A stretch of 64,000 nucleotides of DNA. It comes from Pseudomonadota bacterium (lineage in GTDB: Bacteria > Pseudomonadota > Gammaproteobacteria > Pseudomonadales > Pseudohongiellaceae). Position 1 is the first letter of the stretch; every line of letters begins with the position of its first letter. The notes beneath the pieces were generated by a model. It searched no databases. It was not told the origin of the DNA and saw only the letters and a list, made by a program, of their open reading frames with translations. Positions 54,611-64,000 of the stretch are shown here, one piece after another. The translations under genes were made by a program, and so were the position numbers. The stretch is taken from contig JAQCBT010000014.1 of the NCBI GenBank assembly GCA_027621405.1, forward strand, positions 33,376 through 97,375. Reading direction: 5' to 3'.

Positions 54611-55894
54611 ATGCGAATACTACTGGCGGCGATTTTGGTTCTCTTCTTCACTCCGGCACTCAATGCGACGGACCTGATCCGGTCTGGCGGTGGTGCCGGC
54701 AACGAGGGGGTAGCCGGCGTGTTGGGCTTGTCCAGCGATGCGCTCTCCGGGATCAATGGCAATCCGGCACTGCTACGTGGTTTGGAGGATGGCCAGGTAT
54801 TGAGCCTGTCCATACTCACGGTCGATTCCGTCTTCACCAGTGGCAACGGGGAAGTGTCCAAGGCAGATGAGGGCCCGGGTTTGATGCCGCAATTTGCGCT
54901 GAAACGGCAAGTGAGTGATGACAACTGGTCCTGGGGGGCAGGATTCTCGGTGCAGTCTGCCATGCAGGCTGATTTCAGCTTTGTTGATCCGGCGGGAACC
55001 CTAGGTGTTAGCTATGGGCGTCAGACTCACCGCTCGGAGTTCCTGATTGCCAAGGCCAGCGGGGCCTTGTCCTACCAGGTCACTCCGGAGCTGGCTGTCG
55101 GTATCAGTTTAGAAGCCCACTACAACCGCAATCAGTTACAGGCACCCTATATTTTTCAGTCCCACCCTGTCCTTGCAGGCCTGAAGGTGTTGGTGGATCT
55201 GGATGCCGATGATCTGCAACTGGGTACGAGTGTTGGTCTGGTTTTTACCCCGCAAGGTGACTGGTCTTTCAACCTGGCCTGGTCGCCCGAGATCGACTTC
55301 TCGGCCGATGGTGATATCAGTGGCAACCTCGCTCAGTTGGGCCTGGGTATTCAGGAAACCTTTAACTATAAGGCGCGCGTGGAAACGGGCAAACCCGAGA
55401 AACTTATCCTCGGTGCAAGCTGGCAAGTGGCTGACCGAGTTTTGCTCGGCCTGCAATATGATCGCATCCAGTGGAGTAGCGTGTTCAGGGACCTGCCAAT
55501 CATGCTGACAGAAGGTAGCAATGGCGATCTCAATGCCTTCCTTGGTGAAAATTTGATCACCGATGTGGCACCATTGAACTGGCGTAACCAGGATACCTGG
55601 CATTTCGGGCTCCAGTATCTATTGCCGTCGGGCACCTTGTTGCGCTTTGGCTATGAGGACAGCGAGGTCCCCGTGCCATCGGCTACCATTACTCCCATGA
55701 CGGCGGCGACTCTCGACCGTGCGATAACGGTGGGGGCTTCTATTCAACTGGCTGGGAGAGACATCGACCTCGCCTATCGCTACAGTGATTCAGATCGTTT
55801 CAACGTGGGGGACAGCGCTCTGCTGGGAGGCGAATATGACAACACGTCGCAGACACTCAATCTGCACACTGTAAACCTGTCGATCAGGTTCTAG
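54611..55894 (+). CDS. FadL/OmpP1/TodX-family outer membrane transporter
   Basis: An outer-membrane protein of 427 residues with signal peptide LFFTPALNATDLIRSG. The N-terminus has the NPALLRGL-type NPA motif that forms the hatch of FadL proteins, and beta-strands alternate to a terminal VNLSIRF ending in Phe. It should let long-chain fatty acids or hydrophobic compounds into the periplasm. No lipid-metabolism gene is next to it apart from the dienoyl-CoA-reductase-like gene 6 kb away. A good ribosome site is not obvious before the ATG. Confidence 0.85.
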   Translation: MRILLAAILVLFFTPALNATDLIRSGGGAGNEGVAGVLGLSSDALSGINGNPALLRGLEDGQVLSLSILTVDSVFTSGNGEVSKADEGPGLMPQFALKRQVSDDNWSWGAGFSVQSAMQADFSFVDPAGTLGVSYGRQTHRSEFLIAKASGALSYQVTPELAVGISLEAHYNRNQLQAPYIFQSHPVLAGLKVLVDLDADDLQLGTSVGLVFTPQGDWSFNLAWSPEIDFSADGDISGNLAQLGLGIQETFNYKARVETGKPEKLILGASWQVADRVLLGLQYDRIQWSSVFRDLPIMLTEGSNGDLNAFLGENLITDVAPLNWRNQDTWHFGLQYLLPSGTLLRFGYEDSEVPVPSATITPMTAATLDRAITVGASIQLAGRDIDLAYRYSDSDRFNVGDSALLGGEYDNTSQTLNLHTVNLSIRF

Positions 55895-56238
55895 GCTGTG
55901 GAATTCCCCAGCCACGAGAGTGAAGGGAATAAATTTCAGCATCAGGATTTGCTATATTTTCCGCGCGATTGGTGAGTGCAAGCGGCCAATTTCTGTTTTG
56001 TGATCGTAGTCACCTGTGCAATTAAATTTTGTGAAAGACCAAGCAGAAAGATTTGGGTACGTGACATATAATTCTTCTTATAAAGAGTGCTTCAGGCGCA
56101 AAGCCAAGCATATAATCTGAACCCTCGATGCTGATGGAATTGAGCTGACCAGGGTGGATTGCAATTGAAACATCCTCTGGACGCCCCTAAAGCTTGTTAA
56201 CTGATAGTGTTGACTGATAGATAGAAAGTAGCTGAACC
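55895..56238. other. Intergenic region before the zinc-finger/pilin pair
   Basis: No supported gene in about 344 bases. A short inverted repeat lies right after the FadL stop (GGCTG ... CAGCC, 55893-55912) without a T tract. The remainder is AT-rich and likely carries the promoter of the next gene. Nothing else recognised. Confidence 0.35.
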
Positions 56239-56850
56239 TTGCCCTGTTATAACCACCCAAACGCCACCACGACTGCGATCTGCAACCGCTGCGAGATTCA
56301 GCTCTGTGGCATGTGCACTACTTATCTGGACGATGGTGAGTACTGCGAAAGCTGTGCGGAGAAGGTGCAGAGCGAAGCATTCGTGGCTGCACGCAGCGAG
56401 GTGTTAAACAAGCCAGCGCCCAAGCCCCTGATACAAGAGGCGGCTGATACAGAGCCCACTCGGGCAGAGAAGAAAGAGGATCAGGACAAGCTCTTCATTT
56501 GGCTCGGCATCGGTGGTTCCTCGTTCATGATGTTTGCAGCCATGGCCATCTACGCCTTTCCCAATCTCTTTGTTGACGATGTGGTGCTTGCCGCACAGGC
56601 AGAAGAACAACGCCTGGAAGACTGCCGACTGGTGTTCGAGGAGATTACCTATATATTACGTGCAGGCGGAACGCCGGATGCTTCCATGTCCTGTGCCGAC
56701 ACCAGCGTGCCGAACGTGGTGCGCCGAAGTGGCGATACGGTGCGGGTAGAGCATCCGAATCCAGGAGCTTATGGTCTGGATGAATTATATGTGACCAACC
56801 AGTCACACCAGGTGTTCCTCGTGGGACAGGGTTCGAGCGGCAGCAAGTGA
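56239..56850 (+). CDS. Membrane protein with N-terminal zinc finger, pilin partner
   Basis: A 203-residue protein with a B-box-like zinc-binding N-terminus: CYNHPNA, then CNRC, CGMC and YCESC within the first 40 residues, a layout known from small bacterial membrane proteins. One membrane helix follows near residues 92-112 ([18 protein letters not shown]), and the C-terminal periplasmic part contains two cysteines ([17 protein letters not shown]). It starts at TTG (56239) and its stop overlaps the pilin start. Function unknown; the close pairing suggests a helper or regulator of the pilin. Confidence 0.62.
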   Translation: MPCYNHPNATTTAICNRCEIQLCGMCTTYLDDGEYCESCAEKVQSEAFVAARSEVLNKPAPKPLIQEAADTEPTRAEKKEDQDKLFIWLGIGGSSFMMFAAMAIYAFPNLFVDDVVLAAQAEEQRLEDCRLVFEEITYILRAGGTPDASMSCADTSVPNVVRRSGDTVRVEHPNPGAYGLDELYVTNQSHQVFLVGQGSSGSK

Positions 56851-57269
56851 TGATGAAGCGTTCTCAACAACAGGGCTTTACCCTCATCGAGCTAATGATC
56901 AGTGTGGCTATCATTGGCATCCTGGCCAGTGTGGCTTTGCCAGCCTACCAGATGTACAGCAACCGGGCCCGCTTTGCTGAGGCCGTCCTCGCCGTGAGTC
57001 CTTACCGCAATTTCATCGTGGTGGGGGCTGAATCCAATCGCTTCGTCACTGTCGATGACATGGACGAGGAAACGAACGGCATTCCTGCGGGCATTCAGCG
57101 CACTGCCACTACCCACGGTGTGCACGTGTTCGATGGCGTGATTCGGGTAACCTGGCGTGACGACGGATCGGCTCTCGCTGGAACCAACTACACACTCACC
57201 GCCCAGAATGTCACACCCCCCATCCAATGGGTGGAGGGTGGTAACTGCCTCAATCGCGGATTCTGCTAA
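56850..57269 (+). CDS. Type IV pilin-like protein
   Basis: A 139-residue prepilin with a short basic leader ending in G, then [18 protein letters not shown], the N-methylated hydrophobic helix with Glu5. The mature C-terminal part contains a disulphide candidate, with two cysteines in NCLNRGFC at the very end. It may be a major PilA/PilE-like or a minor pilin; no assembly genes are near. A GTG at 56847 could be used instead of the ATG. Its stop codon overlaps the end of the dehydrogenase gene on the other strand by four bases. Confidence 0.86.
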   Translation: MMKRSQQQGFTLIELMISVAIIGILASVALPAYQMYSNRARFAEAVLAVSPYRNFIVVGAESNRFVTVDDMDEETNGIPAGIQRTATTHGVHVFDGVIRVTWRDDGSALAGTNYTLTAQNVTPPIQWVEGGNCLNRGFC

Positions 57270-59629
57270 TCCGGCAGCGCGTAGGCGATGATGTAACCGC
57301 CTGGCACTGCTTCTTCCTCGGCCCCTTCATTGACCTGGGTTTCCAGCTGCAACAGGCCTCCGCCATCGGGCACGGTCACCAGTATGTATTGCTTATCCGT
57401 CGACGGGCTGACATAGCTCATGGGTGTGGCCGTGGATGAGGCTGGCAGCGGCGCTTTCCACAATTCCTCACCATTCATCACGTCGATCGCACGTACCGAG
57501 CTGTCGGTAACGCCAGCATTGAAGATCAGTCCTCCGCCAGTCACGAAGGAACCCGCGGAGTAGAACATGCCCATTGGCAGGGGCAAGCGGGTTGGAATCC
57601 CCAGAGGGCCCATGTCTGTGGCTGTGCCCAGTGGACGTCGCCACAGGGTCTGCTGGTTTGCCAGGTCGACTACAGCTATCTCTCCATAGGGTGGGCGCAG
57701 GCAAGGCGCAAAGATGGGCGACAGGAAGAAGAAGGAGTAGACGGCGTAGGGGGTACCAGTCTGAGTGCCTCCAATGCCGTAATTGTACCGGGGAGTTGTC
57801 TCTGCCCGCGGAATCAAACGCACAACCGAGGGATTGTGCAGGGAGTTCACGACCATCAACTGGTTTACCTCATCGATGGCTACGCTACCCCAATTCATGC
57901 CGCCGGCAACTCCCGGATAGTAGAGAGTTCCATCCCCCGTTGTTGGAGGGGTCAGGGGTCCCTCATAGCGCATGCGCTTGAATTGTATGCGGCAGGACGC
58001 GTGGTCGAAAGGTGTGATGCCCCACATGTCCGCTTCGGTGAGCATCTCGTGGTCGAACCTGGGCATGCCTACCGAGAAGGGTTGGGTGGGAACGGTGTTC
58101 TCTTCGGGAATATCAGTCTGTGGTGTGGGCAATTCAGCCACCTCAGCCAGCGGTTTCCCGGTTTCCCGGTCCAGCAGGAAGATCTGTGCGCGCTTGGTTG
58201 GTACCACCACGGCCTTGCGCACAACACCATCGATGGGAATGTCCACCAGGCTGGGCTGGGAGGGAACGTCATAGTCCCAGATGTCATGATGAGTGGTCTG
58301 GAAGTGCCAGCGTACACGACCGGTGCGCGCTTCCAGGGCCACAACCGAACTGGCGTAGCGCTCCATGGCCTCGCTGCGATGGCCCCCGAAATAATCCGGT
58401 GTCGCATTGCCGGTAGGTACATAGATCAGCCCCAGCTCTTCGTCGGCGCTGGTCAGGCTCCAGACATTGGGAGTGCCCCGAGTATAGGTCTCACCCGCAG
58501 GAGGCAGTTCTGGGCGATCTTCCCGGCCCATGTCCCAGGCCCATAACAGCTTACCTGTCACTGGATCGAAACCGCGCACCACCCCGGAGGGCTCCTGGGT
58601 TTCCTGGTTGTCCATTACCCAGCCACCGAGCACCAACACGTCGTTGGCGATGGTGGGGGGCGAGGTGACAAAGTAGTACCCGGGTTTAACCTCACCCATG
58701 CCTTCCAACAGATCTACTTCACCATTGTCACCAAAGGTAGAGCAGGGCTGCCCATTCTCCTTGTCCACAGCAATGAGGCGGGCATCGGTGGTTGCAGTAA
58801 ATATCCTTTCCGCACATTCTGTGGGCACATCGAAGGCGGCAACATCGTAATGAGTCACCCCTCGGCAGGTGTCCCAGAAGCCGATACGCGCGGTCTCTAT
58901 TTCAGGATCGTAGCGCCACAACTCTTCTCCACTGTCCGGGTCGAGAGAGAGGATGACGTTGCGGCCGGTACACAGGTAGAGTGCGTCATCGACCTGTATA
59001 GGTGTTCCTTTGAACTCACCGGGCACGCCGGTGCGAATCTGCCAGGCTACTTCCAGTTGGTCCACGTTGCTGGCATTGATCTGCTGCGCTGGTGCATAAC
59101 GGGTGCCGCGCTTGCTGGCACCATAGTGCATCCATTCCCCGGTCTCACTGAAGGCCTGGCCAGTGCCGGCGGCGCTGGGAGTGCCGACATCGTAATTGCC
59201 GTTGGCGAAAAAGAGGCTAATCACGAAAACCGCAAATGTTCCCAATACAACCTGGGAAGCTCTTTGCTGAAGCAATGGCTGTGGTTCAGTCTTCCACAGA
59301 CCCCGGCGCACTCTGGGCAGCAGAAACCACAGGCCCAGCACTGTGAACATGGCGACTCGAGGCATCAGTTGCCAGGCATCGAGGCCCACTTCATAGAATG
59401 CCCAAAGATAGGTGAACAGCAGAAAGCCGCCATAGAGTTGGGCACCGCGTTTGTCGCCTATGAACAACAATACAGCGACTGCCAGGAGAATTATCCCGGC
59501 CAGTAGATAGTAGAAAGAGCCGCCGACCCCAATAAGCTCAGCTCCCTGGCTGCTCAGAAGCAGCCCGCAGAGGCCGAGAATAATGGCCAGGGCTCGTGGT
59601 TTTGGATAGGACCTGGTTGCTTCGGACAC
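57266..59629 (-). CDS. Membrane-bound PQQ glucose dehydrogenase-like quinoprotein
   Basis: A 787-residue inner-membrane quinoprotein with five membrane helices (residues about 10-145) and a C-terminal PQQ propeller facing the periplasm. Propeller motifs: [76 protein letters not shown] and [14 protein letters not shown]. This is the arrangement of Gcd, which oxidises aldoses to lactones and passes electrons to ubiquinone, but a different sugar or alcohol is possible. No PQQ synthesis gene is in the window. Confidence 0.9.
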   Translation of the reverse strand: MSEATRSYPKPRALAIILGLCGLLLSSQGAELIGVGGSFYYLLAGIILLAVAVLLFIGDKRGAQLYGGFLLFTYLWAFYEVGLDAWQLMPRVAMFTVLGLWFLLPRVRRGLWKTEPQPLLQQRASQVVLGTFAVFVISLFFANGNYDVGTPSAAGTGQAFSETGEWMHYGASKRGTRYAPAQQINASNVDQLEVAWQIRTGVPGEFKGTPIQVDDALYLCTGRNVILSLDPDSGEELWRYDPEIETARIGFWDTCRGVTHYDVAAFDVPTECAERIFTATTDARLIAVDKENGQPCSTFGDNGEVDLLEGMGEVKPGYYFVTSPPTIANDVLVLGGWVMDNQETQEPSGVVRGFDPVTGKLLWAWDMGREDRPELPPAGETYTRGTPNVWSLTSADEELGLIYVPTGNATPDYFGGHRSEAMERYASSVVALEARTGRVRWHFQTTHHDIWDYDVPSQPSLVDIPIDGVVRKAVVVPTKRAQIFLLDRETGKPLAEVAELPTPQTDIPEENTVPTQPFSVGMPRFDHEMLTEADMWGITPFDHASCRIQFKRMRYEGPLTPPTTGDGTLYYPGVAGGMNWGSVAIDEVNQLMVVNSLHNPSVVRLIPRAETTPRYNYGIGGTQTGTPYAVYSFFFLSPIFAPCLRPPYGEIAVVDLANQQTLWRRPLGTATDMGPLGIPTRLPLPMGMFYSAGSFVTGGGLIFNAGVTDSSVRAIDVMNGEELWKAPLPASSTATPMSYVSPSTDKQYILVTVPDGGGLLQLETQVNEGAEEEAVPGGYIIAYALPD

Positions 59630-59918
59630 GGCGAGTCTCCCCCTGATTCAACGCTGTCACCGGGGCCACATCATCGCACATTCACCGGGCCGAGCAAAAA
59701 CCAGGTATCTGCCGAGATCTGGGCGCATACCAGCCAAAAATTTTGCTCGCCGCGGTTGAATTTTCACGGCCCGACACCAATAAAAACAGTCGAAACGTAT
59801 CAAGGTGGCCTGAGTGCGCGGCTATCGAGCCTTTCGTGATCTCAGGCTGTTATTGAAGAGACCCCTTGGCGAATTCCAGGCAGTGATTTCGCGAGGTGGA
59901 CGAAGAGGTGTAAGAAAA

Positions 59919-60578
59919 ATGATGAGTACTGATATCAAAATCAGGGTGCTCGCTGGCTTTCTCATACTGTGCGTTTTGGGCCTTGGCTTCCAGGGCTACC
60001 TCCTGTGGCGCATGGATGAGCAACTGGCGGCAGTAGAAGAAGATTCAATTCCCAGGAGCATCCAGCGTCGCCTGGAAGCCCAGCTCGACAAGCGGGCAGG
60101 CCAATCTGGCCCGGCCGTGGCGAGTGTCTCGCCGACTAATCCCACTGTTATGGATCCATTCGCCCGCATGCAGCAGATGCGACAGCAGATGGATTCCCTG
60201 TTCGGTTCCTTCTCGGGCTTCGCCATGCCAGCGAGCCCCCTTGGTGCGGGCCCATTCTCCACAAGCCAGCAATTTCGACTCAGTCAGGCCATGCCAGAAC
60301 TGGAGCTCACAGAAACGGCAGACGAGTACCAGGTGCGGGTGCAAACCCCTCCTGATCATGAGCTGACCCTCAACTCTGACCTGGAGGCCAATCTGCTGAC
60401 AGTGACTGGAGCGATTACCCAGAACCAGAGGAATGGCGGTCCAGGCATGGCTTCTAATTTCGTTTCCCGTAGCCAGTTCACCCGCAGTTTCGATTTGCCG
60501 AAACCGGTGGATGAGTTGGGCGTGTTTACCGAAGCCACCGAGGGTGGTGTGATAATCCGGGTACCGAAAAAAGCCTGA
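59919..60578 (+). CDS. Membrane-anchored Hsp20/alpha-crystallin-like protein
   Basis: A 219-residue protein with one N-terminal membrane helix (VLAGFLILCVLGLGFQGYLL), a coiled linker with QMRQQMDSLFGSFSG, and a C-terminal alpha-crystallin-like domain (MPELELTETADEYQVRVQTP, SDLEANLLTVTGAI, RSQFTRSFDLPKPVD, EGGVIIRVPKKA). The domain would lie in the periplasm. Small heat-shock proteins are normally cytosolic and have no membrane anchor. The ATG at 59919 has AGAGG upstream; the ATG next to it is also possible. Upstream a frame extends to 59814 but has no site. Confidence 0.75.
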   Translation: MMSTDIKIRVLAGFLILCVLGLGFQGYLLWRMDEQLAAVEEDSIPRSIQRRLEAQLDKRAGQSGPAVASVSPTNPTVMDPFARMQQMRQQMDSLFGSFSGFAMPASPLGAGPFSTSQQFRLSQAMPELELTETADEYQVRVQTPPDHELTLNSDLEANLLTVTGAITQNQRNGGPGMASNFVSRSQFTRSFDLPKPVDELGVFTEATEGGVIIRVPKKA

Positions 60579-60590
60579 GTCGACTTTTGA

Positions 60591-60752
60591 TCAGGCCAGC
60601 CACAGGTCGGTCAATACGAAACCAAGGGTCATGGTGAGTACCAGCAGGGCCCCCATGAGTTTCGGCGGCGCTGGCAAGGGCAGGTCGTAGTAGCGACAGC
60701 CAGCGCCAATACCGAAGGCCAGCCCCAGACCCAATAGCGCATCAAGAATCAT
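60591..60752 (-). CDS. XapX-domain small membrane protein B
   Basis: A 53-residue protein beginning MILDALLGLGLAFGIGAGCR with two hydrophobic segments around a PLPAPPKLMGALLV motif, the XapX (DUF1427) signature. It starts at an ATG at 60752 that overlaps the end of the preceding XapX gene by 11 bases, so it is probably translated by coupling. Too short for many automatic gene finders. Function unknown; the family is named after its place in a xanthosine cluster. Converges on the Hsp20-like gene. Confidence 0.72.
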   Translation of the reverse strand: MILDALLGLGLAFGIGAGCRYYDLPLPAPPKLMGALLVLTMTLGFVLTDLWLA

Positions 60753-60960
60753 CTGCCCGCCTCTCATCCGGTGCCGGCATGAAGCGGTCGCACAGCAGGT
60801 AACCCGATGTCAGGGACATCACGATCAAGGCGCCCAGCAGGGCAGTGGGGGCAGGCAGGGGGATGGCTAGCAGACGACAGCCGCCCCCGATCAGGAATGC
60901 CAGAACGAACCCCAGAAGCAGTTTTACATTCGGGCCTGCGGTCTCGGTATCGTCTTGCAT
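60742..60960 (-). CDS. XapX-domain small membrane protein A
   Basis: About 72 residues from the ATG at 60960: a charged N-terminus (MQDDTETAGPNV), then LLLGFVLAFLIGGGCRLLAIPLPAPTALLGALIVMS, a second XapX domain with the same CR-(x)5-PLPAP pattern as protein B, and a hydrophilic tail. Two helices are predicted. The frame runs on to 61080 but would overlap the divergent dehydrogenase start. Two XapX genes in tandem may make a heteromer. Confidence 0.72.
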   Translation of the reverse strand: MQDDTETAGPNVKLLLGFVLAFLIGGGCRLLAIPLPAPTALLGALIVMSLTSGYLLCDRFMPAPDERRADDS

Positions 60961-61055
60961 CAGTGGCTGTTCCAGGTTTAGGGCAGGGGGCTCGGAGGAT
61001 AGACTGGGCTCCTTCAAGCCCGTATCCTTAAGAGCATAACAAGAAGGAGTCCCGG

Positions 61056-62807
61056 ATGCGCCTATCGAATCCCCTAGCAACCCTCAGCGCCAGTTTCCTG
61101 AGCCTGCTGCTGTTCTCCGGCAGCGTGGCCGCACAATCCATCTTCGATAACTACACCGATGTCACCCTGGAGGATCTGGCCGATCCTGATCCCAACGAGT
61201 GGCTGATGTGGCGGCGCACTGCGAATCACTGGGGCTACAGCCCGCTGGACCAGATCAACAAGGACAATGTGGGCAGCCTGCGCCTGGCCTGGTCGTGGAC
61301 CATGGAGCCCGGACTGCAGGAGACCACACCGCTGGTTCACGACGGGGTCATGTTTCTACCCCAGGCCTGCGACTATATCGAGGCGGTCGATGCCCGTGAT
61401 GGATCTCCCCTGTGGGAATACCGACGTCCCGAGGTGGATCATGTGGCACCCCTGGCTTGTGCCAACCGCAACGCGACCCTGTACAAGGACCAGCTCATCC
61501 TGGCGACGCGCGATGCCTACCTGATTTCCCTGAACGCCAAGACAGGCGAGCTTACCTGGGAGAGGGAAATCGGAGACTGGACCATCGGCCAACACTATTC
61601 CGGCGGACCACAGATTCTCGACGGCAAGATCATCGTCGGCATGTCCGGTTGCTATTACATCAATACCGGCTGCTGGATTACCGCACATGATCCGGATACT
61701 GGCGAGGAAATCTGGCGCCGCAACACGGTACCCAGGATAGGTGAGCCAGGCGGCGAGACCTGGGGCGACGTGCCCAATGAACAACGCCGCGGTGGTTCGG
61801 CCTGGATGCCTGCCAGCTATGATCCAGACCTGGACCTGATTTACATGGGTATTGCGGTGCCCATTCCCTGGGGCTCCATCCAGCGCGATACCCGCGGCGG
61901 CGATGTGCTCTATACCAACTCGACTCTGGCCCTGCATGCCGACACCGGCGAGATCGCCTGGTATTTCCAGTATGTACCCGGTGGTAATTGGGACCAGGAT
62001 CATCCCTATGAGCGCATCGTGGTAGAGACAGAAGTGACACCTGACCCTGACGCAGTGTCGTGGATCAATCCGAATATCACTTCCAATGAGCGCCGCAAGG
62101 TCATCACCGGCATTCCCGGTAAACCCGGCATTGTGTGGACACTCGACGCGGCGACCGGTGAGTTCCTCTGGGCAACTGAAACCAATTTCCAGAACGTGAT
62201 TGTGGGTGTGGATATTCCCAACCGCAAAGGCATCACTAACCCGGAGCTGGAAATCACCGAGATTCGGCAACGCAAGTTTGTCTGCCCTTCCACAACAGGC
62301 GGCATCAACTGGAACTCAGTGGGCTACAGCCCCGATACCAATGCCCTGTATGCGCCAACCAATAATGTGTGCATGGACTTCTACCTGAATCCAGTAAACC
62401 CCACCCTGGGCGGTTATCACAGTTCGGCGACCCAGCGAAAACTTCCACCGGAGAATTCAGATGGAGACGTGGGTCTGTTTACGGCTATCGATGTCGCGAC
62501 CGGTGCCCAGAAATGGCAATACAAACAGCGTGCCGGGGTGGCAGGGTCGGTTCTAACCACCGGCGGTGGCCTGGTATTCGTATCCGATGATGCCCGCCGC
62601 TTCCGCGCCTTCGACGCGGATACCGGAGACATACTCTGGGAGCAGATTCTGAATTCCTCGGCCGGGGGCTTTCCCGTGACCTACAGCCTGGATGGCGTGC
62701 AATACCTAGCCATCGCAGCAGGCGGAGGCGTTGAGTACCGCGTACTGACCCCGGAGATCAGGCAAAAGCGCGGCGGCAATATGCTCTATGTGTTCAGGCT
62801 GCCCTGA
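61056..62807 (+). CDS. PQQ-dependent alcohol dehydrogenase-type quinoprotein
   Basis: A 583-residue periplasmic enzyme with signal peptide LLLFSGSVAAQSI. The propeller has NVGSLRLAWSWTMEPG, IEAVDARDGSPLWEY, LISLNAKTGELTWE, ITAHDPDTGEEIWRRN, LALHADTGEIAWYFQYVPGGNWDQD and IDVATGAQKWQYKQ. There is no cytochrome c tail and no adjacent Cys pair. It is divergent from the XapX genes with 95 bases between and has AAGGAG before its ATG. Substrate is probably a primary or secondary alcohol. Confidence 0.88.
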   Translation: MRLSNPLATLSASFLSLLLFSGSVAAQSIFDNYTDVTLEDLADPDPNEWLMWRRTANHWGYSPLDQINKDNVGSLRLAWSWTMEPGLQETTPLVHDGVMFLPQACDYIEAVDARDGSPLWEYRRPEVDHVAPLACANRNATLYKDQLILATRDAYLISLNAKTGELTWEREIGDWTIGQHYSGGPQILDGKIIVGMSGCYYINTGCWITAHDPDTGEEIWRRNTVPRIGEPGGETWGDVPNEQRRGGSAWMPASYDPDLDLIYMGIAVPIPWGSIQRDTRGGDVLYTNSTLALHADTGEIAWYFQYVPGGNWDQDHPYERIVVETEVTPDPDAVSWINPNITSNERRKVITGIPGKPGIVWTLDAATGEFLWATETNFQNVIVGVDIPNRKGITNPELEITEIRQRKFVCPSTTGGINWNSVGYSPDTNALYAPTNNVCMDFYLNPVNPTLGGYHSSATQRKLPPENSDGDVGLFTAIDVATGAQKWQYKQRAGVAGSVLTTGGGLVFVSDDARRFRAFDADTGDILWEQILNSSAGGFPVTYSLDGVQYLAIAAGGGVEYRVLTPEIRQKRGGNMLYVFRLP

Positions 62808-63001
62808 TCCTGCGCGGCCTGAGCGCATTGCCGCTGTACCTGTGGCTACAGCAGCGTCGCGTTACACACCACAAAGCTTACCAGCGTTGATTCTCTGACC
62901 ATGTTCATCTGAATACTGTGTTGGACTCCGTCAACGTGTATTGAACTCCCAGTATTGCCCGCGCTGTGTGGTATTCTGTTTCCCCGATTCAGGAGAGAGC
63001 C

Positions 63002-64000
63002 ATGCTTCAGCCAAACACAATGAAAGTTGCGACTTTAACTGCTGCCTTGCTTTTACTACTTGGCGCCTGCGACAACGGCGAGCAACAGGAGACCGTGAAC
63101 ACAACTGTTGCTGACGCTGGAAGCGTGGTCGCAACAGTGGCCGGGAACGATTCACAGGAGTTAAGTCCTTACCAGCAAATGGCCCGGGACTTCCTGGAAG
63201 AGCTGGTCAACATCAACACCACGAATAGCAGTGGTGACAACACAGCGGCAGCCCAGGCCATGGCCGACAGGCTGCTGGCGGCGGGCTTTCATGAAGACGA
63301 CGTGCAGATTATTGAGCCGGCACCACGCAAGGGAAACCTGGTAGCTCGCTATCGGGGCCGCGAACTCGGGCTCAAGCCTCTCCTGTTACTGGCCCATATC
63401 GATGTGGTGGAAGCAGACCCGGCCGACTGGACCCTGGATCCGTTTACCTTCATTGAGCAGGACGGTTACTACTATGGCCGCGGCACCACCGACGACAAGG
63501 ATGAGGCCGCCATCCATGTGGCCAACTTCATTCGCATGAAGCAGGAAGGCTTCGTGCCGGACCGCGACATCATCATCGCGCTCACGGCCGACGAGGAGGG
63601 TGGTCCTCACAACGGCGTGCAGTATCTGCTTCAGAATCATCGCGAGCTTATCGATGCAGAGTATGCGCTCAACGAAGGCGGAGGCGGCTCCATCAGGGAC
63701 GGCATCCATATCTCCAATAACGTGCAGGCCAGCGAGAAGGTGTACCAGACCTATACCCTGGAGGTCACCAATCCAGGCGGTCATAGCTCCTTGCCGATGA
63801 AGGACAATGCGATCTATCACCTGGCAGATGCACTGAGCAGTATCCGGGATTACGATTTCCCCGTTCAGCTCAATGAGGTTACACGTACCTATTTCGAACG
63901 TACTGCAAATATTGAGGGCGGGGAATTGGGTGAGGCCATGCGCGGCATCCTGCAGGATCCGCCTGATCCTGTTGCGTCCCGATACCTTACGAATATGCCA
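63002..64000 (+). CDS. Lipoprotein M20-family metallopeptidase, 5' part
   Basis: The start of a gene cut by the right edge. The first 333 residues show a lipobox (LLLLLGACDN) and an M20/M25/M40 peptidase: metal-ligand motifs LLLAHIDVVEADP, YGRGTTDDKDEA and ALTADEEGG, then GGHSS in the dimerisation domain. Such enzymes cleave di- and tripeptides or N-acyl amino acids. AGGAGAGAGCC lies before the ATG at 63002. It is separated from the PQQ gene by about 195 bases with a possible promoter. Confidence 0.88.
   Translation, partial: MLQPNTMKVATLTAALLLLLGACDNGEQQETVNTTVADAGSVVATVAGNDSQELSPYQQMARDFLEELVNINTTNSSGDNTAAAQAMADRLLAAGFHEDDVQIIEPAPRKGNLVARYRGRELGLKPLLLLAHIDVVEADPADWTLDPFTFIEQDGYYYGRGTTDDKDEAAIHVANFIRMKQEGFVPDRDIIIALTADEEGGPHNGVQYLLQNHRELIDAEYALNEGGGGSIRDGIHISNNVQASEKVYQTYTLEVTNPGGHSSLPMKDNAIYHLADALSSIRDYDFPVQLNEVTRTYFERTANIEGGELGEAMRGILQDPPDPVASRYLTNMP

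Noticed and set aside
61356..62270. A 304-residue minus-strand frame inside the alcohol-type dehydrogenase
   Set aside because: Shadow of the PQQ propeller gene, no family features.

Overview
The window looks like chromosomal DNA of a free-living, aerobic, probably marine gammaproteobacterium. Support is indirect: three large TonB-dependent receptors, three PQQ-type dehydrogenases, a FadL-type porin, an RhlE-like helicase, a type IV pilin, a giant type I-secreted protein and many small secreted enzymes, with moderate-to-high GC and Shine-Dalgarno-led genes. I cannot name the genus. No rRNA, tRNA, CRISPR array, prophage, transposase or recognisable defence system was seen.

Layout. 0-3 kb: the 3' end of a Met-zincin metalloprotease, a class I methyltransferase and an RhlE-like helicase. 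3.4-7.2 kb: a small membrane protein, then a LuxR-type response regulator facing a 7TMR-DISM histidine kinase. 7.6-13.5 kb: a duplicated upstream element and a 1836-residue repeat protein with PA14 and type I secretion regions. 13.5-20 kb: a decayed DUF1993 gene, a secreted hydrolase with a GlcG-like protein, a glycine-rich TonB receptor and a PQQ dehydrogenase. 20-25 kb: two members of an unnamed secreted family (called ACHEGNY here), a photolyase, a lipoprotein and a cupin. 25-29.5 kb: a DksA-type zinc finger, then hsp20 and uspA behind what looks like a class II FNR/Anr promoter, and a second glycine-rich TonB receptor. 29.7-32.9 kb: three genes whose stop codons lie inside three copies of one long palindrome. 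33-38.6 kb: a TonB receptor, a BNR protein with a CECC motif, a TlpA-like thioredoxin and an APC permease, with two matching operator-like palindromes upstream. 38.7-52 kb: MOSC, MBL, the third ACHEGNY protein, a second permease, two lipoprotein amidohydrolases, a class III aminotransferase and an NHL-SDR-methyltransferase-lyase run. 52-64 kb: NIPSNAP, adenylate cyclase, FadL, a zinc-finger/pilin pair, membrane glucose dehydrogenase-like protein, a membrane-anchored Hsp20-like protein, two overlapping XapX genes, a third PQQ dehydrogenase and the start of an M20 peptidase.

Together the genes describe a cell that takes up nutrients through TonB receptors and FadL, oxidises alcohols or sugars in the periplasm with PQQ enzymes, trims organic molecules with secreted hydrolases, and attaches through a large exported protein and pili. 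The signals that known gene families do not explain are the palindromes that end three genes, the two-block duplicated element before the giant protein, the operator pair before the TonB/CECC/TlpA cluster, and the three-member ACHEGNY family.
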